This document shows positions 46,403-54,650 of a stretch of DNA of 64,000 bases, one piece after another (the first letter of the stretch is position 1; every line of letters starts with the position of its first letter). The position numbers were made by a program, and so were the translations under genes. The DNA lies in contig NZ_CP135079.1 of assembly GCF_032121415.1 (NCBI RefSeq), positions 186,001 to 250,000 of the forward strand. Reading direction: 5' to 3'. The DNA is from Streptomyces parvus (GTDB taxonomy: Bacteria > Actinomycetota > Actinomycetes > Streptomycetales > Streptomycetaceae). The notes beneath the pieces were generated by a model, which searched no databases, was not told where the DNA came from, and saw only the letters and a list, made by a program, of their open reading frames with translations.

Positions 46403-47170
46403 ATGGACGACGACGGACTGTACGTCTACGCGGTGGTGAGCGACGGAACCGTGCTCCCCGCAGGGGCGGGCGGCGTGGGCGATCCCCCCGCCACCCTGCG
46501 CGTCATCGGTACGGGGAAGATCGCCGCAGTCGTCAGTGATGCCCCCGCCCGGCTGCGCGCACGGCGACGGGATCTGCTGGCGCACCAGGACCTGCTGATG
46601 GATCTTGCGGACAGCGGCCCCGTCCTGCCGATGCGATTCGGCATGGTGGCGCCGGACGAGGACGCCCTCCTCGCCCAGCTGGTCCTGGCGGAGACGAGCC
46701 ACCTCGCCACCCTGAAGAACCTCGACGGGCACGTCGAAATCAACGTCAAGGCCCTGCCCGCGCAGGACTCCCTCGCCGATGTGGTGGCCGGGGACGCCGC
46801 CGTACGGCGTCTGCGTGACGCGGCGCGCAGACGACCCGGTTACGAGGCCAGCGTACGGCTGGGCGAAGCGGTGGCCTCCGCCCTGGCGCGGCGTGCGGCC
46901 GAAGCGGGCAAGGCGGTGCTGCGCGAGCTCGCTCCGCTGGCTCGCGCGGCCGCCGCAGGGCCCGAGGTGCAGGGATGCGCACTGAACAGGTCCTTCCTCG
47001 TCCCGCGCGGCCACAGCGAACGGTTCCGTACGACGGCCGAACGGCTCGCCGACGCACGCCGGAGCCATGTGGACATCCGCATCGCGGGTCCGCTGCCCTG
47101 CTACAGCTTCGTCGGTGACTCGGGCGCCCCGCGCCGGCCGGCAGCGACCGAAGGCCGACGATGGGACTGA
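46403..47170 (+). CDS. gvpF2: gas vesicle protein GvpF, cluster 2
   Basis: A 255-residue GvpF/GvpL-family protein: LYVYAVVSDG at the start, HQDLLMDLADSGPVLPMRFGMV in the middle, IAGPLPCYSFVG followed by a short basic tail. It begins 3 nt after the gvpA2 stop, and its end overlaps gvpG2 by 10 bp, so these genes are translationally linked. Confidence 0.92.
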   Translation: MDDDGLYVYAVVSDGTVLPAGAGGVGDPPATLRVIGTGKIAAVVSDAPARLRARRRDLLAHQDLLMDLADSGPVLPMRFGMVAPDEDALLAQLVLAETSHLATLKNLDGHVEINVKALPAQDSLADVVAGDAAVRRLRDAARRRPGYEASVRLGEAVASALARRAAEAGKAVLRELAPLARAAAAGPEVQGCALNRSFLVPRGHSERFRTTAERLADARRSHVDIRIAGPLPCYSFVGDSGAPRRPAATEGRRWD

Positions 47171-47415
47171 TCTCCGGAGTCCTGCTCCTGCCGCTCGCTC
47201 CGGCGCGTGGCGTGGTGTGGATCGCGGAGAAGCTCCAGGAGACCGCCGAGCGCGAACTGTACGACCCCGGCGTGATCCGTGCGCAGCTCGCCGAACTCAA
47301 CCGCGATCTCGACGACGAACTCATCGATCTCGAAGAGTTCGAAGCGGAGGAGGAAAAGCTGCTCGACCGGCTCCACGCCGCTCAGAAGCGCTGCGATGTC
47401 GACAACAGAAGGTGA
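47161..47415 (+). CDS. gvpG2: gas vesicle protein GvpG, cluster 2
   Basis: An 84-residue GvpG starting MGLISGVLLLPLAPARGVVW, then an acidic helix LAELNRDLDDELIDLEEFEAEEEKLLDRL. It matches GvpG1 closely. The start overlaps gvpF2. Confidence 0.93.
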   Translation: MGLISGVLLLPLAPARGVVWIAEKLQETAERELYDPGVIRAQLAELNRDLDDELIDLEEFEAEEEKLLDRLHAAQKRCDVDNRR

Positions 47416-47420
47416 CAGAC

Positions 47421-48428
47421 ATGGATGACCAGGCCAAGGTGGCACTGGCAGCCGCCGTAGTGGGCGGGTACGTGCTGGGCCGGACCAAGAAGGGCCGGGT
47501 CGCGCTGAGCGTCGCGACCTATCTGGCGGGACGGCGATTCGGGCTCGAACCCCGCCAGTTGGCGGCCGAGGGAATGCGCCGGCTCGGCGAGGTTCCCCAG
47601 TTCGCGGAGTTGCAGGAACAGCTGAGGGGCGAGGTCCTGGACGCCGGGCGCCAGGCCGTGACCGCCGCCGCCAACCGGGGCATGACCTCGCTGGCGGACG
47701 CCATCGGTGACCGCACGCTGCGCCTCGGTCAGGCCCCTGGGGAGGACGAGGACGACGAGGACGAGGACGAGTTCGAGGGGGAGTACGAGGAGGAAGAGGG
47801 CGAGCCGGAGGAAGAAGAGGACGAGCCGGACGAGGAGGAGCCGGACGAGGAGGAGGACGAGCCGGACGAGGACGAGCCGGACGAGGACGAGCCGGACGAG
47901 GACGAGCCGGACGAGGAGGAGGACGAGGAGGAGGACGAGCCGGACGAGGAGGAGGACGAGCCGGACGAGGACGAGCCGGACGAGGAGGAGGACGAGCCGG
48001 ACGAGGACGAGCCGGACGAGGAGGAGGACGAGCCGGACGAGGAGGAGCCGGACGAGGAGGAGGACGAGCCGGACGAGGAAGCCCCGGCTCCGGCGCGCCG
48101 CAAGAAGGCGCCTGCCGCCCCCGCGAAGAAGGCCCCGTCCCGGAAGTCGGCCCCGGCGAAGAAGTCCGCCCCCGCGAAGAAGGCCCCGTCCCGGAAGTCG
48201 GCCCCGGCGAAGAAGTCCGCCCCCGCCAAGAAGTCCGCCCCGGCGAAGAAGTCCGCCCCCGCCAAGAAGTCCGCCCCGGCGAAGAAGTCCGCCCCCGCCA
48301 AGAAGTCGAGCCCGGCGAAGAAGACGGCAGCGAAACCGCCCGCCAAGAAGTCGACGGCGAAGAAGGGGGCCTCCAAGTCGGCCTCGTCGAAGCGGACCAC
48401 ATCCAAGCGCTCCGGTAGCGGGAGGTAG
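47421..48428 (+). CDS. gvpY2: GvpY-type protein with large polyacidic and Lys-Ala-Pro repeat regions, cluster 2
   Basis: A 335-residue protein, against 197 for GvpY1. Residues 1-100 align with GvpY1 (VVGGYVLGRTKKGRVALSVATYLAGRRFGLEPRQ and a helical segment). Residues about 107-218 are nearly all Glu, Asp and Pro in EDEPDE-type units. Residues about 225-310 are repeats of SAPAKK and a duplicated 17-residue unit with APSRKS, followed by a Ser/Lys tail. The chain is thus a strong polyampholyte: negative block then positive block. GGTG precedes the ATG 6 nt after gvpG2. The role of GvpY is unknown; the length difference is due to repeat expansion. Confidence 0.85.
   Translation: MDDQAKVALAAAVVGGYVLGRTKKGRVALSVATYLAGRRFGLEPRQLAAEGMRRLGEVPQFAELQEQLRGEVLDAGRQAVTAAANRGMTSLADAIGDRTLRLGQAPGEDEDDEDEDEFEGEYEEEEGEPEEEEDEPDEEEPDEEEDEPDEDEPDEDEPDEDEPDEEEDEEEDEPDEEEDEPDEDEPDEEEDEPDEDEPDEEEDEPDEEEPDEEEDEPDEEAPAPARRKKAPAAPAKKAPSRKSAPAKKSAPAKKAPSRKSAPAKKSAPAKKSAPAKKSAPAKKSAPAKKSAPAKKSSPAKKTAAKPPAKKSTAKKGASKSASSKRTTSKRSGSGR
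47740..48082 (+). repeat. Glu/Asp-Pro coding repeat in gvpY2
   Basis: About 340 bp of short imperfect repeats built from GACGAG, GAGGAG and GAGCCG triplet pairs, coding for EDEPDE-type units within gvpY2. It stays in frame throughout, as expected for triplet-based slippage. Confidence 0.9.
48121..48320 (+). repeat. Lys-Ala-Pro coding repeats in gvpY2
   Basis: An 18-bp unit coding SAPAKK is repeated at least six times, preceded by two near-identical 51-bp copies (starting about 48121 and 48172) coding a 17-residue unit with APSRKS. All copies are in frame. Confidence 0.9.
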
Positions 48429-48433
48429 ACGTC

Positions 48434-49567
48434 ATGGGGAAGTCGGACAGGACCGAGCCGGAAGAAGCGCAGGAGTCGGGTGTCGACCGTCTGAAGGACG
48501 AACTGTCCAAGTACGCGAGCGCCCAGGTGCAGAAGATCGCCGAGAAGGCCGGCGACAAACTCACCGACCTCACCGGTCAGTTGAGCGATGTCGCGGAGAA
48601 CGGCGGCTCGTTGCCCGCGATCGGCTCCCGGGTGCTCCAGGGCGAATCCCCGCTGAAGGCCTTCGTGTCGGAGAAGGCCAAGGGCGCGAAGGACACGGTC
48701 GTGGACAAGGCCAAGGAAGCCCTCGGCGGTGGGGGCAAGAGCAAGCGCAAGTCCAGTGGCGGCAAGATCACGAACATCATCGAGGTCCTCGATGTGGGCG
48801 TGCCTCTGCGGACGGCTTACGACGCCTGGACGCAGTACGAGGAGTTCAGCAGCTTCGCCAAGGGCGTCCGCGATGTCTCGAAGAGCGACGAGACGGAGAG
48901 CGACTGGAAGGTGAAGGTCGGCCCCTCGTCCCGCAGCTTCAAGGCCACGGTTCTGGAGCAGGTGCCGGACGACAGGATCGTGTGGTCGTCGGAGGGCGCC
49001 AAGGGAACGACCAGCGGAGCGGTCAGCTTCCACGAGCTCGGGCCCACACTGACCCGGATCATCCTGGTCGTGGAGTACTACCCTTCCGGGTTCTTCGAGA
49101 AGACGGGCAACCTCTGGCGCGCCCAAGGACGCCGTATGCGGCTCGACTTCAAGCACTTCCAACGCTACGTCACCCTCACCGAGGAGGAGCCGGAAGGCTG
49201 GCGCGGCGAGATCCGCGACGGTGAGGTCGTCGTCTCCCACGAGGAGGCCGTCGAACGGGAAGAGGCGGAGGAGCAGGAGCGGGAGGACGAGGAGCCGGAG
49301 GACGAGGAGTACGAGGACGGCGCGGAAGACGCAGACGCAGACGCAGACACAGAAGAGGACGAAGACGAGGACGAAGGAGAGCCGGAAGACGAAGACGAGG
49401 AGGACGAGGAAGAGGAGGAGGACGAGGAGGACGAGGAGCCGGAAGAGGAAGAGGAGGAAGAGGACGAGGACGAGGAGCCGGAAGAGGACGACGAGGAAGA
49501 GGACGAGGAAGAGGACGAGCCGCCCGCTCCGAGGCGTCGCAGGCGTCGCGCGAAGGAGTCGCGGTGA
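48434..49567 (+). CDS. gvpZ2: GvpZ-type SRPBCC protein with polyacidic tail, cluster 2
   Basis: A 377-residue protein with the same plan as GvpZ1: helical charged N-terminus (DRLKDELSKYASAQVQKIAEKAG), an SRPBCC domain at about 110-260 (TAYDAWTQYEEFSSFAKGV, LEQVPDDRIVWSSEGAKG, EKTGNLWRAQGRRMRLDFK), then about 90 residues dominated by Glu and Asp, and a basic end RRRRRRAKESR. It starts 5 nt after gvpY2, and its stop overlaps gvpJ2 as GTGA. A stand-alone version of the SRPBCC domain lies at 60483. Confidence 0.85.
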   Translation: MGKSDRTEPEEAQESGVDRLKDELSKYASAQVQKIAEKAGDKLTDLTGQLSDVAENGGSLPAIGSRVLQGESPLKAFVSEKAKGAKDTVVDKAKEALGGGGKSKRKSSGGKITNIIEVLDVGVPLRTAYDAWTQYEEFSSFAKGVRDVSKSDETESDWKVKVGPSSRSFKATVLEQVPDDRIVWSSEGAKGTTSGAVSFHELGPTLTRIILVVEYYPSGFFEKTGNLWRAQGRRMRLDFKHFQRYVTLTEEEPEGWRGEIRDGEVVVSHEEAVEREEAEEQEREDEEPEDEEYEDGAEDADADADTEEDEDEDEGEPEDEDEEDEEEEEDEEDEEPEEEEEEEDEDEEPEEDDEEEDEEEDEPPAPRRRRRRAKESR

Positions 49568-49962
49568 CCGACCTCGACTTCCGGCAGGGCGATCAGCCGA
49601 TCCCCGGGCCTCAGACCAACAACCTCGCCGACATCCTCGAACGCGTCCTGGACAAGGGCATCGTCATCGCCGGCGACATCAAGATCGACCTTCTCGACAT
49701 CGAGTTGCTCACCATCCGTCTCCGTCTGTTCGTCGCCTCGGTCGACACCGCGAAGAAGGCGGGCATCGACTGGTGGGAGACCGATCCCGCGCTGAGTTCC
49801 AAGGCGTCGCGCAACGCGTTGGAGGACGAGAACCGTGAGCTGAGGGAGCGTCTCCGGGCGCTCGAACCGTCCGAGGACGCGCCCTCCGGCGGCCGGTCGG
49901 CGCCCCGGCGGACGGGCCAGGAGGAGCACACCGGCCGGGAGAAGGAGAGCGAGCAGAGATGA
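49564..49962 (+). CDS. gvpJ2: gas vesicle protein GvpJ, cluster 2
   Basis: A 132-residue GvpA-family J protein: NLADILERVLDKGIVIAGDI, then LLDIELLTIRLRLFVASVDTAKKAGIDWWE, followed by a coiled-coil-like charged tail (LEDENRELRERLRALE). The GTG start overlaps the gvpZ2 stop, and its stop overlaps gvpL2 as ATGA. Confidence 0.92.
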   Translation: MTDLDFRQGDQPIPGPQTNNLADILERVLDKGIVIAGDIKIDLLDIELLTIRLRLFVASVDTAKKAGIDWWETDPALSSKASRNALEDENRELRERLRALEPSEDAPSGGRSAPRRTGQEEHTGREKESEQR

Positions 49963-50789
49963 CGCAGCCCTCGGACGCACGGGTGGCGTCCTCGTCCGCG
50001 GACGCGACGGTCACGTATGTGTTCGCCGTCTGCCGCAGCACACGTGCCACGAGCGCGTTGGATGTCACGGGCCTGGCCGGCCTGCCGGGCGGTGAAGCGG
50101 TCCGGCTGCTTCCGTCGGGTCTGCTGACCGCAGTGGTGCAGACCGTCCCCGCCACCGACTTCACCGACGAGGTCTGGCAGCGTCGGCTGTCCGACCGGGA
50201 GGAGGTCGAGCGGTACGCGCGGGCCCACCACGCGGTGGTGTCGGCCGTGGCCGCACACGGGCCCGTCGTCCCTCTGCCTCTCGCCACGCTGTACCACGAC
50301 GACGACCGGGCCCGACGCCGCCTGGCCGACGAGGCGGACCGCTTCCACACCGCGCTGAAACGCGTCGCGCACCATGCCGAATGGGGAGTGAAGGTGTACC
50401 GGCCTCTGGCGCCCGAGCCCAGCCCGGCGGCCTGTACACCGGCCCCGGAGGCGGCGGGTGGCCGCGCCCCCGGGGCGGGTCTCGCCTATCTGAACCGGAA
50501 ACGGGGCGCCCAGGCGCGGCGGGAGAAGCTCCGGGAACAGGCGCTGGACGTCGCCGAGTCCGTGGACGCCGAACTGCGCGGGCTCGCCGCGGCATCGCGC
50601 CGGCTGCGTACGCACGGTGCGGAGCTGTCGGGCGATCAGCGGGTGCACGTGCTCAATGCCACGTACCTCGTCGCCGACGAACGGGCGCACGAAGTCGGCC
50701 GGCTGGTGGCGGCGCTGGGCGAACGTACGGGTGCGCAGATCGAGCTGTCGGGCCCCTGGGTGCCGTATTCCTTCGTGGGAGAGGTGTGA
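49959..50789 (+). CDS. gvpL2: gas vesicle protein GvpL/GvpF family, cluster 2
   Basis: A 276-residue GvpF/GvpL-family protein. It contains VTYVFAVCRSTRATSALD, HHAVVSAVAAHGPVVPLPLATLY and the C-terminal LSGPWVPYSFVGEV. The arrangement parallels GvpL1. The start overlaps gvpJ2. Confidence 0.92.
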   Translation: MTQPSDARVASSSADATVTYVFAVCRSTRATSALDVTGLAGLPGGEAVRLLPSGLLTAVVQTVPATDFTDEVWQRRLSDREEVERYARAHHAVVSAVAAHGPVVPLPLATLYHDDDRARRRLADEADRFHTALKRVAHHAEWGVKVYRPLAPEPSPAACTPAPEAAGGRAPGAGLAYLNRKRGAQARREKLREQALDVAESVDAELRGLAAASRRLRTHGAELSGDQRVHVLNATYLVADERAHEVGRLVAALGERTGAQIELSGPWVPYSFVGEV

Positions 50790-51019
50790 CCGTGGCGCAC
50801 GACGTGGTGCCCTGGGACAGCCCGGAACCCTTGAGCGGTCCTCTCGGGGTGCCGCTCGTCGATCTGCTGGACCGTGTTCTGGCGACCGGTGTGGTGGTGA
50901 GCGGCGACGTGGTCATCGCGATCGCCGACGTACCTCTCGTACGGCTGTCGCTGCACGCGCTGTTGTCGTCGGTCAACGAGCGGGTGCCCTCGCCGTGGAG
51001 CGACGGGGGGCCGCTGTGA
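50786..51019 (+). CDS. gvpS2: gas vesicle protein GvpS (GvpA-like), cluster 2
   Basis: A 77-residue GvpA-family protein with GVPLVDLLDRVLATGVVVSGD, then VVIAIADVPLVRLSLHALLSSV, matching GvpS1. The GTG at 50786 overlaps the gvpL2 stop as GTGA; a GTG 6 nt later is an alternative. Its stop overlaps gvpK2. Confidence 0.85.
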   Translation: MTVAHDVVPWDSPEPLSGPLGVPLVDLLDRVLATGVVVSGDVVIAIADVPLVRLSLHALLSSVNERVPSPWSDGGPL

Positions 51020-51294
51020 CGGGCCCGCGTGTCGATCTGGACTCCGAGCAGATGGGGCGGGACCTGGTGGCCCTGGTCCTGACGGTGGTGGAACTGCTGC
51101 GGCAGCTGATGGAGAGACAGGCCATCCGCCGGGTGGAGCAGGGCGATCTGAGCGACGCGCAGGTCGAGGAGATCGGCACCACGCTGATGCTGCTCGACCA
51201 GCGGATGAAGGAACTCTGCGAGCAGCACGGTGTACGGCCGGAGGACCTGAATCTCGATCTCGGCCCCCTCGGGACCCTGCTGCCCCGCGACTGA
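51016..51294 (+). CDS. gvpK2: gas vesicle protein GvpK, cluster 2
   Basis: A 92-residue GvpK made of the family core only (MGRDLVALVLTVVELLRQLMERQAIRRVEQGDL ... LNLDLGPLGTLLP). It lacks the 45-residue N-terminal extension of GvpK1. The GTG at 51016 overlaps the gvpS2 stop and is the only sensible start. Confidence 0.92.
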   Translation: MTGPRVDLDSEQMGRDLVALVLTVVELLRQLMERQAIRRVEQGDLSDAQVEEIGTTLMLLDQRMKELCEQHGVRPEDLNLDLGPLGTLLPRD

Positions 51295-51431
51295 GAGCCC
51301 CCTCCCCGTCGTCGTCGCGCCTTCGCCCCACTCGAATGGCGTATGCGGTCGAGCAGGCGCAGAGTGAATGAGGGGGCCGTACGGGCCGGGAGGGGAACAG
51401 GCTCGTGGCAATGACTCTCTGTGAGGCAGAC

Positions 51432-51911
51432 ATGGCCGACACCGAAACTCTGGGCACAGGCACCACGACCGACCGGCGCTCGGAGGGATCCCGCACCCGC
51501 GGCAGAACGACCATCGCCGACAACGTCGTAGCCGCCATCGCCGGCATCGCGATACGGGAGACCGAGGGCGTCCATTCGATAGGCCGAGGAGCGTCGAAGG
51601 CTCTGGGGGCCGTCACCGGGCGTATGTCCGGCTCGTCCGGCGCCGCTCGTCGCGCCGTCAAGGTGGAAGTGGGAGAGAAGCAGACCGCGATCGATGTGGA
51701 TGTCGAGGTGGAGTACGGCACGACGATCCACGAGCTCGCCGACCAGATCCGGAGCAACGTCACCGACGCGGTGGAGACGATGACCGGGCTGGAGGTCGTC
51801 GAGATCAACATCGTCGTCTTCGACGTCCACGTCCCCGGTGACGATGACGACGACGATTCCGGCGATCAGGGCGGGTCCCGCTCGGGCGGAAGCTCTCCTC
51901 GCGTCCAGTGA
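51432..51911 (+). CDS. Asp23/Gls24 family alkaline-shock-type protein
   Basis: A 159-residue protein. The Asp23 core runs from about residue 25 to 130: TIADNVVAAIAGIAIRETEGVHSIG, a basic linker, VEVGEKQTAIDVDVEVEYGTTIHELADQIRSNVTDAVETMTGLEVVEINI. The C-terminus is a DDDDDD run and a Gly/Ser tail. The ATG at 51432 was preferred to a GTG 27 nt upstream because GAGG precedes it. In other bacteria Asp23 proteins coat the inner membrane and relate to cell envelope stress. It follows gvpK2 by 137 nt in the same direction and may be co-expressed with it. Confidence 0.85.
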   Translation: MADTETLGTGTTTDRRSEGSRTRGRTTIADNVVAAIAGIAIRETEGVHSIGRGASKALGAVTGRMSGSSGAARRAVKVEVGEKQTAIDVDVEVEYGTTIHELADQIRSNVTDAVETMTGLEVVEINIVVFDVHVPGDDDDDDSGDQGGSRSGGSSPRVQ

Positions 51912-51943
51912 GGGGTGTCCACCGTTCGAAGGCAGGAGAGAAC

Positions 51944-52882
51944 ATGCCCGACAGTCCGGGCGGGCGCCGGATCCGCCGTGATCCCGCCCGTCCTCTGCAT
52001 GGGCGGACCGCCGTCGTCACCGGCGCCGCTCGCGGTATCGGTGAAGCGCTCGCCCACAGCCTCTCCCGGGCCGGGATGCGGGTCGCTCTGCTGGGGCGGG
52101 AAAGGATGGCCCTGGAGAGGACGGCCGAGTCCCTTCCCGGTCCGAGCATCTGTGTCGAGTGCGACATCGCCGACCGCACGGCGCTCGCGGACGCCGCACG
52201 CCGTGTGGCGGGCGAACTCGGACCCGCCGACGTGGTCGTGGCCAACGCAGGCATCGCGGTGAGCGGCCCGTTCGACCGAACCTCGGGCGAACTGTGGCAA
52301 CGCGTCATCGAGGTCAACCTCATCGGCTCCGCCAACACGGCCCGCGCCTTCCTGCCCCAGCTCACCGCCACCCGCGGGTACTTCCTCCAGATCGCCTCGA
52401 CCGCCGCGTTCGGCGCTGCCCCCATGATGAGCGCCTACTGCGCCTCCAAGGCCGGAGCGGAGTCGTTCGCCCTCGCACTGCGGGGCGAGGCCGAACCGGA
52501 CGGGGTCCAGGTCGGTATCGCCTATCTGCACTGGACCGGCACCGACATGCTCACCGGCATCGACGACCACCCCGTCCTGGCAGCCCTGCGCCGCAACCAG
52601 CCCCGCCCCGCCCGCCGGGTCCACTCCCCCGCCCAGGTCGCCTGTTGGCTCACCCGGGGCATCGCCCACCGCACCCCGAACATCTACGCCCCGCCCTGGC
52701 TCCGCTGGTGCCAGCCTCTGCGGCCCCTGTTCCCCGCGTTCGTCGCACGGGCCACCCGCCGCGAACTGAGGGATCTTCCCCGCGAGGACACGTCCTCCCC
52801 CGCCGAGGTCCTGGGCGTCGGAGGCCGTGCCGACTGGAACGCCTCCCAGGCGTCGGGCCCCGCTGCCCGGCCCGACCGGTAG
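51944..52882 (+). CDS. short-chain dehydrogenase/reductase
   Basis: A 312-residue classical SDR. Cofactor motif is TGAARGIGEALA (about residue 27), with VANAGIAVSG, then catalytic Ser in LQIASTAAFG and YCASK. The C-terminal 60 residues extend beyond the fold and include an amphipathic WLRWCQPLRPLFPAFVARA that may contact membranes, as in some SDRs of lipid metabolism. The ATG at 51944 was chosen for its GGAG at 6 nt. Substrate unknown. Confidence 0.88.
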   Translation: MPDSPGGRRIRRDPARPLHGRTAVVTGAARGIGEALAHSLSRAGMRVALLGRERMALERTAESLPGPSICVECDIADRTALADAARRVAGELGPADVVVANAGIAVSGPFDRTSGELWQRVIEVNLIGSANTARAFLPQLTATRGYFLQIASTAAFGAAPMMSAYCASKAGAESFALALRGEAEPDGVQVGIAYLHWTGTDMLTGIDDHPVLAALRRNQPRPARRVHSPAQVACWLTRGIAHRTPNIYAPPWLRWCQPLRPLFPAFVARATRRELRDLPREDTSSPAEVLGVGGRADWNASQASGPAARPDR

Positions 52883-52928
52883 ACCGACCGGGCCGCCGCG
52901 TTCCGGTAGGGGCGGGGAGGCACGACGA

Positions 52929-54575
52929 TCAGGCCCCTTCACCTCGTACGCGGGAGATCTCGCCGGTCCGGCCCCGGTGGGCCAGCAGCCGCTGGACGGC
53001 GGAGAACGCGGCCGTGGTCGCGCGTGTGGAGCGGATGGCTGCGCGGGCGGCGTTGGCGCCCGGAGCACCGTGCACCCCGCCGCCGGGATGAGCGGACGCG
53101 GATGCCAGGTAGAGCCCCTTCACGGGCGTTTCGGGGCGACCCGTCCCCGGCACGGGCCGGAACACCAGCTGCTGGTGCATCGCGGCCGTCCCCCCGTTGA
53201 TGGCTCCGTTGTGCAAATTGGCGTCTGCGGCCTGCAGGGACGCCGGGGCGAGAATCCGCCGGGCCCGGATCCGGCTGCGGAACCCGGGGGCGTACCGCTC
53301 GACCCGGGCCTCCATCCGGTCGGCCATCCGCTGCTGTTCCCCGGCGCCCCACCGGCCGGTCAGCCCGTCCGGGCCCGCGTCCGCCTTCACCGTGTGGGGC
53401 ACATGGGTGTAGGCCCAGGCCGACTGGGTGTCCAGCGGGGACCGGGTGGGATCGGCCGTGGTCATCTGCCCCATCAGCAGGAACGGGCGGTCCGGGACCA
53501 GGCCGCGGGCGATCTGGGACGCGCAGCGCGTGAGTTCGTCGACGCCCTCCGCCAGATGGACGGTCCCCGCCGACGCGGCGGCCGCGCTGCTCCACGGGAC
53601 AGGGCCGTTGAGCGCCCAGTCCACCTTGAAGGTGGCGAAGTCCCACTGGAACCGGCGCATGTCGTCCAGGAGCCGGCCCGGCAGGTGCTCGGCCGCGACC
53701 AGCGCTCCGTAGAGGCTCGGGGCGGACACGTCGGCCAGTACGGCCCTGCGGGCGGGTACCGGCTCCCCGGACTCCGTACGGACACCCACGGCGCGGCCCC
53801 GGCGCACGACGACCTCGGTCACCCGCTGCCCGCACCGCACGCTTCCCCCACGGCTCCGCAACCGCCCGACCAGCGCCGCGGTGAGGGCCCCGGCGCCGCC
53901 CACGGGAGCGGGGAAGCCGTGGAACTGCCCCAGCATGGACATCAGCCAGCCGAAGCCGCCGCTGCCCGCCGCCTCGGGGGCCAGATCGGCGTGCAGGGCG
54001 TTCCCGGCCAGCAGCAGCCGCCCGCCCTCCCCGGCGAACTCCTCCTCGCCCAGTCTGCGGACGGGGAGCACCAGGCTGCGGGCCAGCCGGAGCCCGCCCG
54101 CCGCCCGGAGGCGCGCCGCCAGCACGGTGCCGGCCCGGACGGGAGGGAAGGGCGAGAAGAGGGCGTCGACGATGCCGTCGCCCACCCGGTCCCAGATGTC
54201 GCAGAGGCCCAGCCAGCCGTCGCCGTCGCCGGGTGCGAACCGGTCGAGGCCCGCGGCGGTCGCCGAGCGGTCGCGGTCCAGTACGGCGCACCGGCCGTCG
54301 AGCAGCGGATGCGCGAGTACCTGGGGTGCGTGACTCCAGCGAAGCCCCTGCCGGTGCAGCTCCAGCCCGGCCAGCACCGGGGAGGCGGCGGCCAGCGGGT
54401 AGAACGAGCTGAACAGGTCGTTGACGTACTCGGGGTGGACGCCGCGGTCGCTGCGGACCGCGCCGCCCGGCTCGTCCTGCGCCTCCAGCACTTCCACCGA
54501 CCAGCCCGCGTCGGCGAGCAGATTGGCGGCGACCAGGCCGTTCGGTCCACTGCCGATCACCACTGCGTCGACCAT
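52929..54575 (-). CDS. FAD-dependent oxidoreductase, phytoene-desaturase-like (PYROXD2 class)
   Basis: A 548-residue flavoprotein. The N-terminus has the dinucleotide motif VVIGSGPNGLVAANLLADAGWSVEVLEA and the following GG doublet (EPGGAVRSD). The C-terminal FAD region is GLYLASASAHPGGGVHGAPGANAARAA. The closest family by sequence style is the CrtI/PYROXD2 group rather than true carotenoid desaturases; no carotenoid genes are nearby. It lies in a leftward set after the LLM and SRPBCC genes. Substrate unknown. Confidence 0.85.
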   Translation of the reverse strand: MVDAVVIGSGPNGLVAANLLADAGWSVEVLEAQDEPGGAVRSDRGVHPEYVNDLFSSFYPLAAASPVLAGLELHRQGLRWSHAPQVLAHPLLDGRCAVLDRDRSATAAGLDRFAPGDGDGWLGLCDIWDRVGDGIVDALFSPFPPVRAGTVLAARLRAAGGLRLARSLVLPVRRLGEEEFAGEGGRLLLAGNALHADLAPEAAGSGGFGWLMSMLGQFHGFPAPVGGAGALTAALVGRLRSRGGSVRCGQRVTEVVVRRGRAVGVRTESGEPVPARRAVLADVSAPSLYGALVAAEHLPGRLLDDMRRFQWDFATFKVDWALNGPVPWSSAAAASAGTVHLAEGVDELTRCASQIARGLVPDRPFLLMGQMTTADPTRSPLDTQSAWAYTHVPHTVKADAGPDGLTGRWGAGEQQRMADRMEARVERYAPGFRSRIRARRILAPASLQAADANLHNGAINGGTAAMHQQLVFRPVPGTGRPETPVKGLYLASASAHPGGGVHGAPGANAARAAIRSTRATTAAFSAVQRLLAHRGRTGEISRVRGEGA

Positions 54576-54650
54576 GGGAGTGTCACCCTCCGTTTCAGCG
54601 GCCGAGCCCCTCCTCGGCGGGATTCGATGTCGGCCGGTCGGCCGGCGCGC

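Noticed and set aside
47740..48320. Regular repeats that could suggest a CRISPR array.
   Set aside because: There are no unique spacers; the units are contiguous, of triplet length and in frame in gvpY2.
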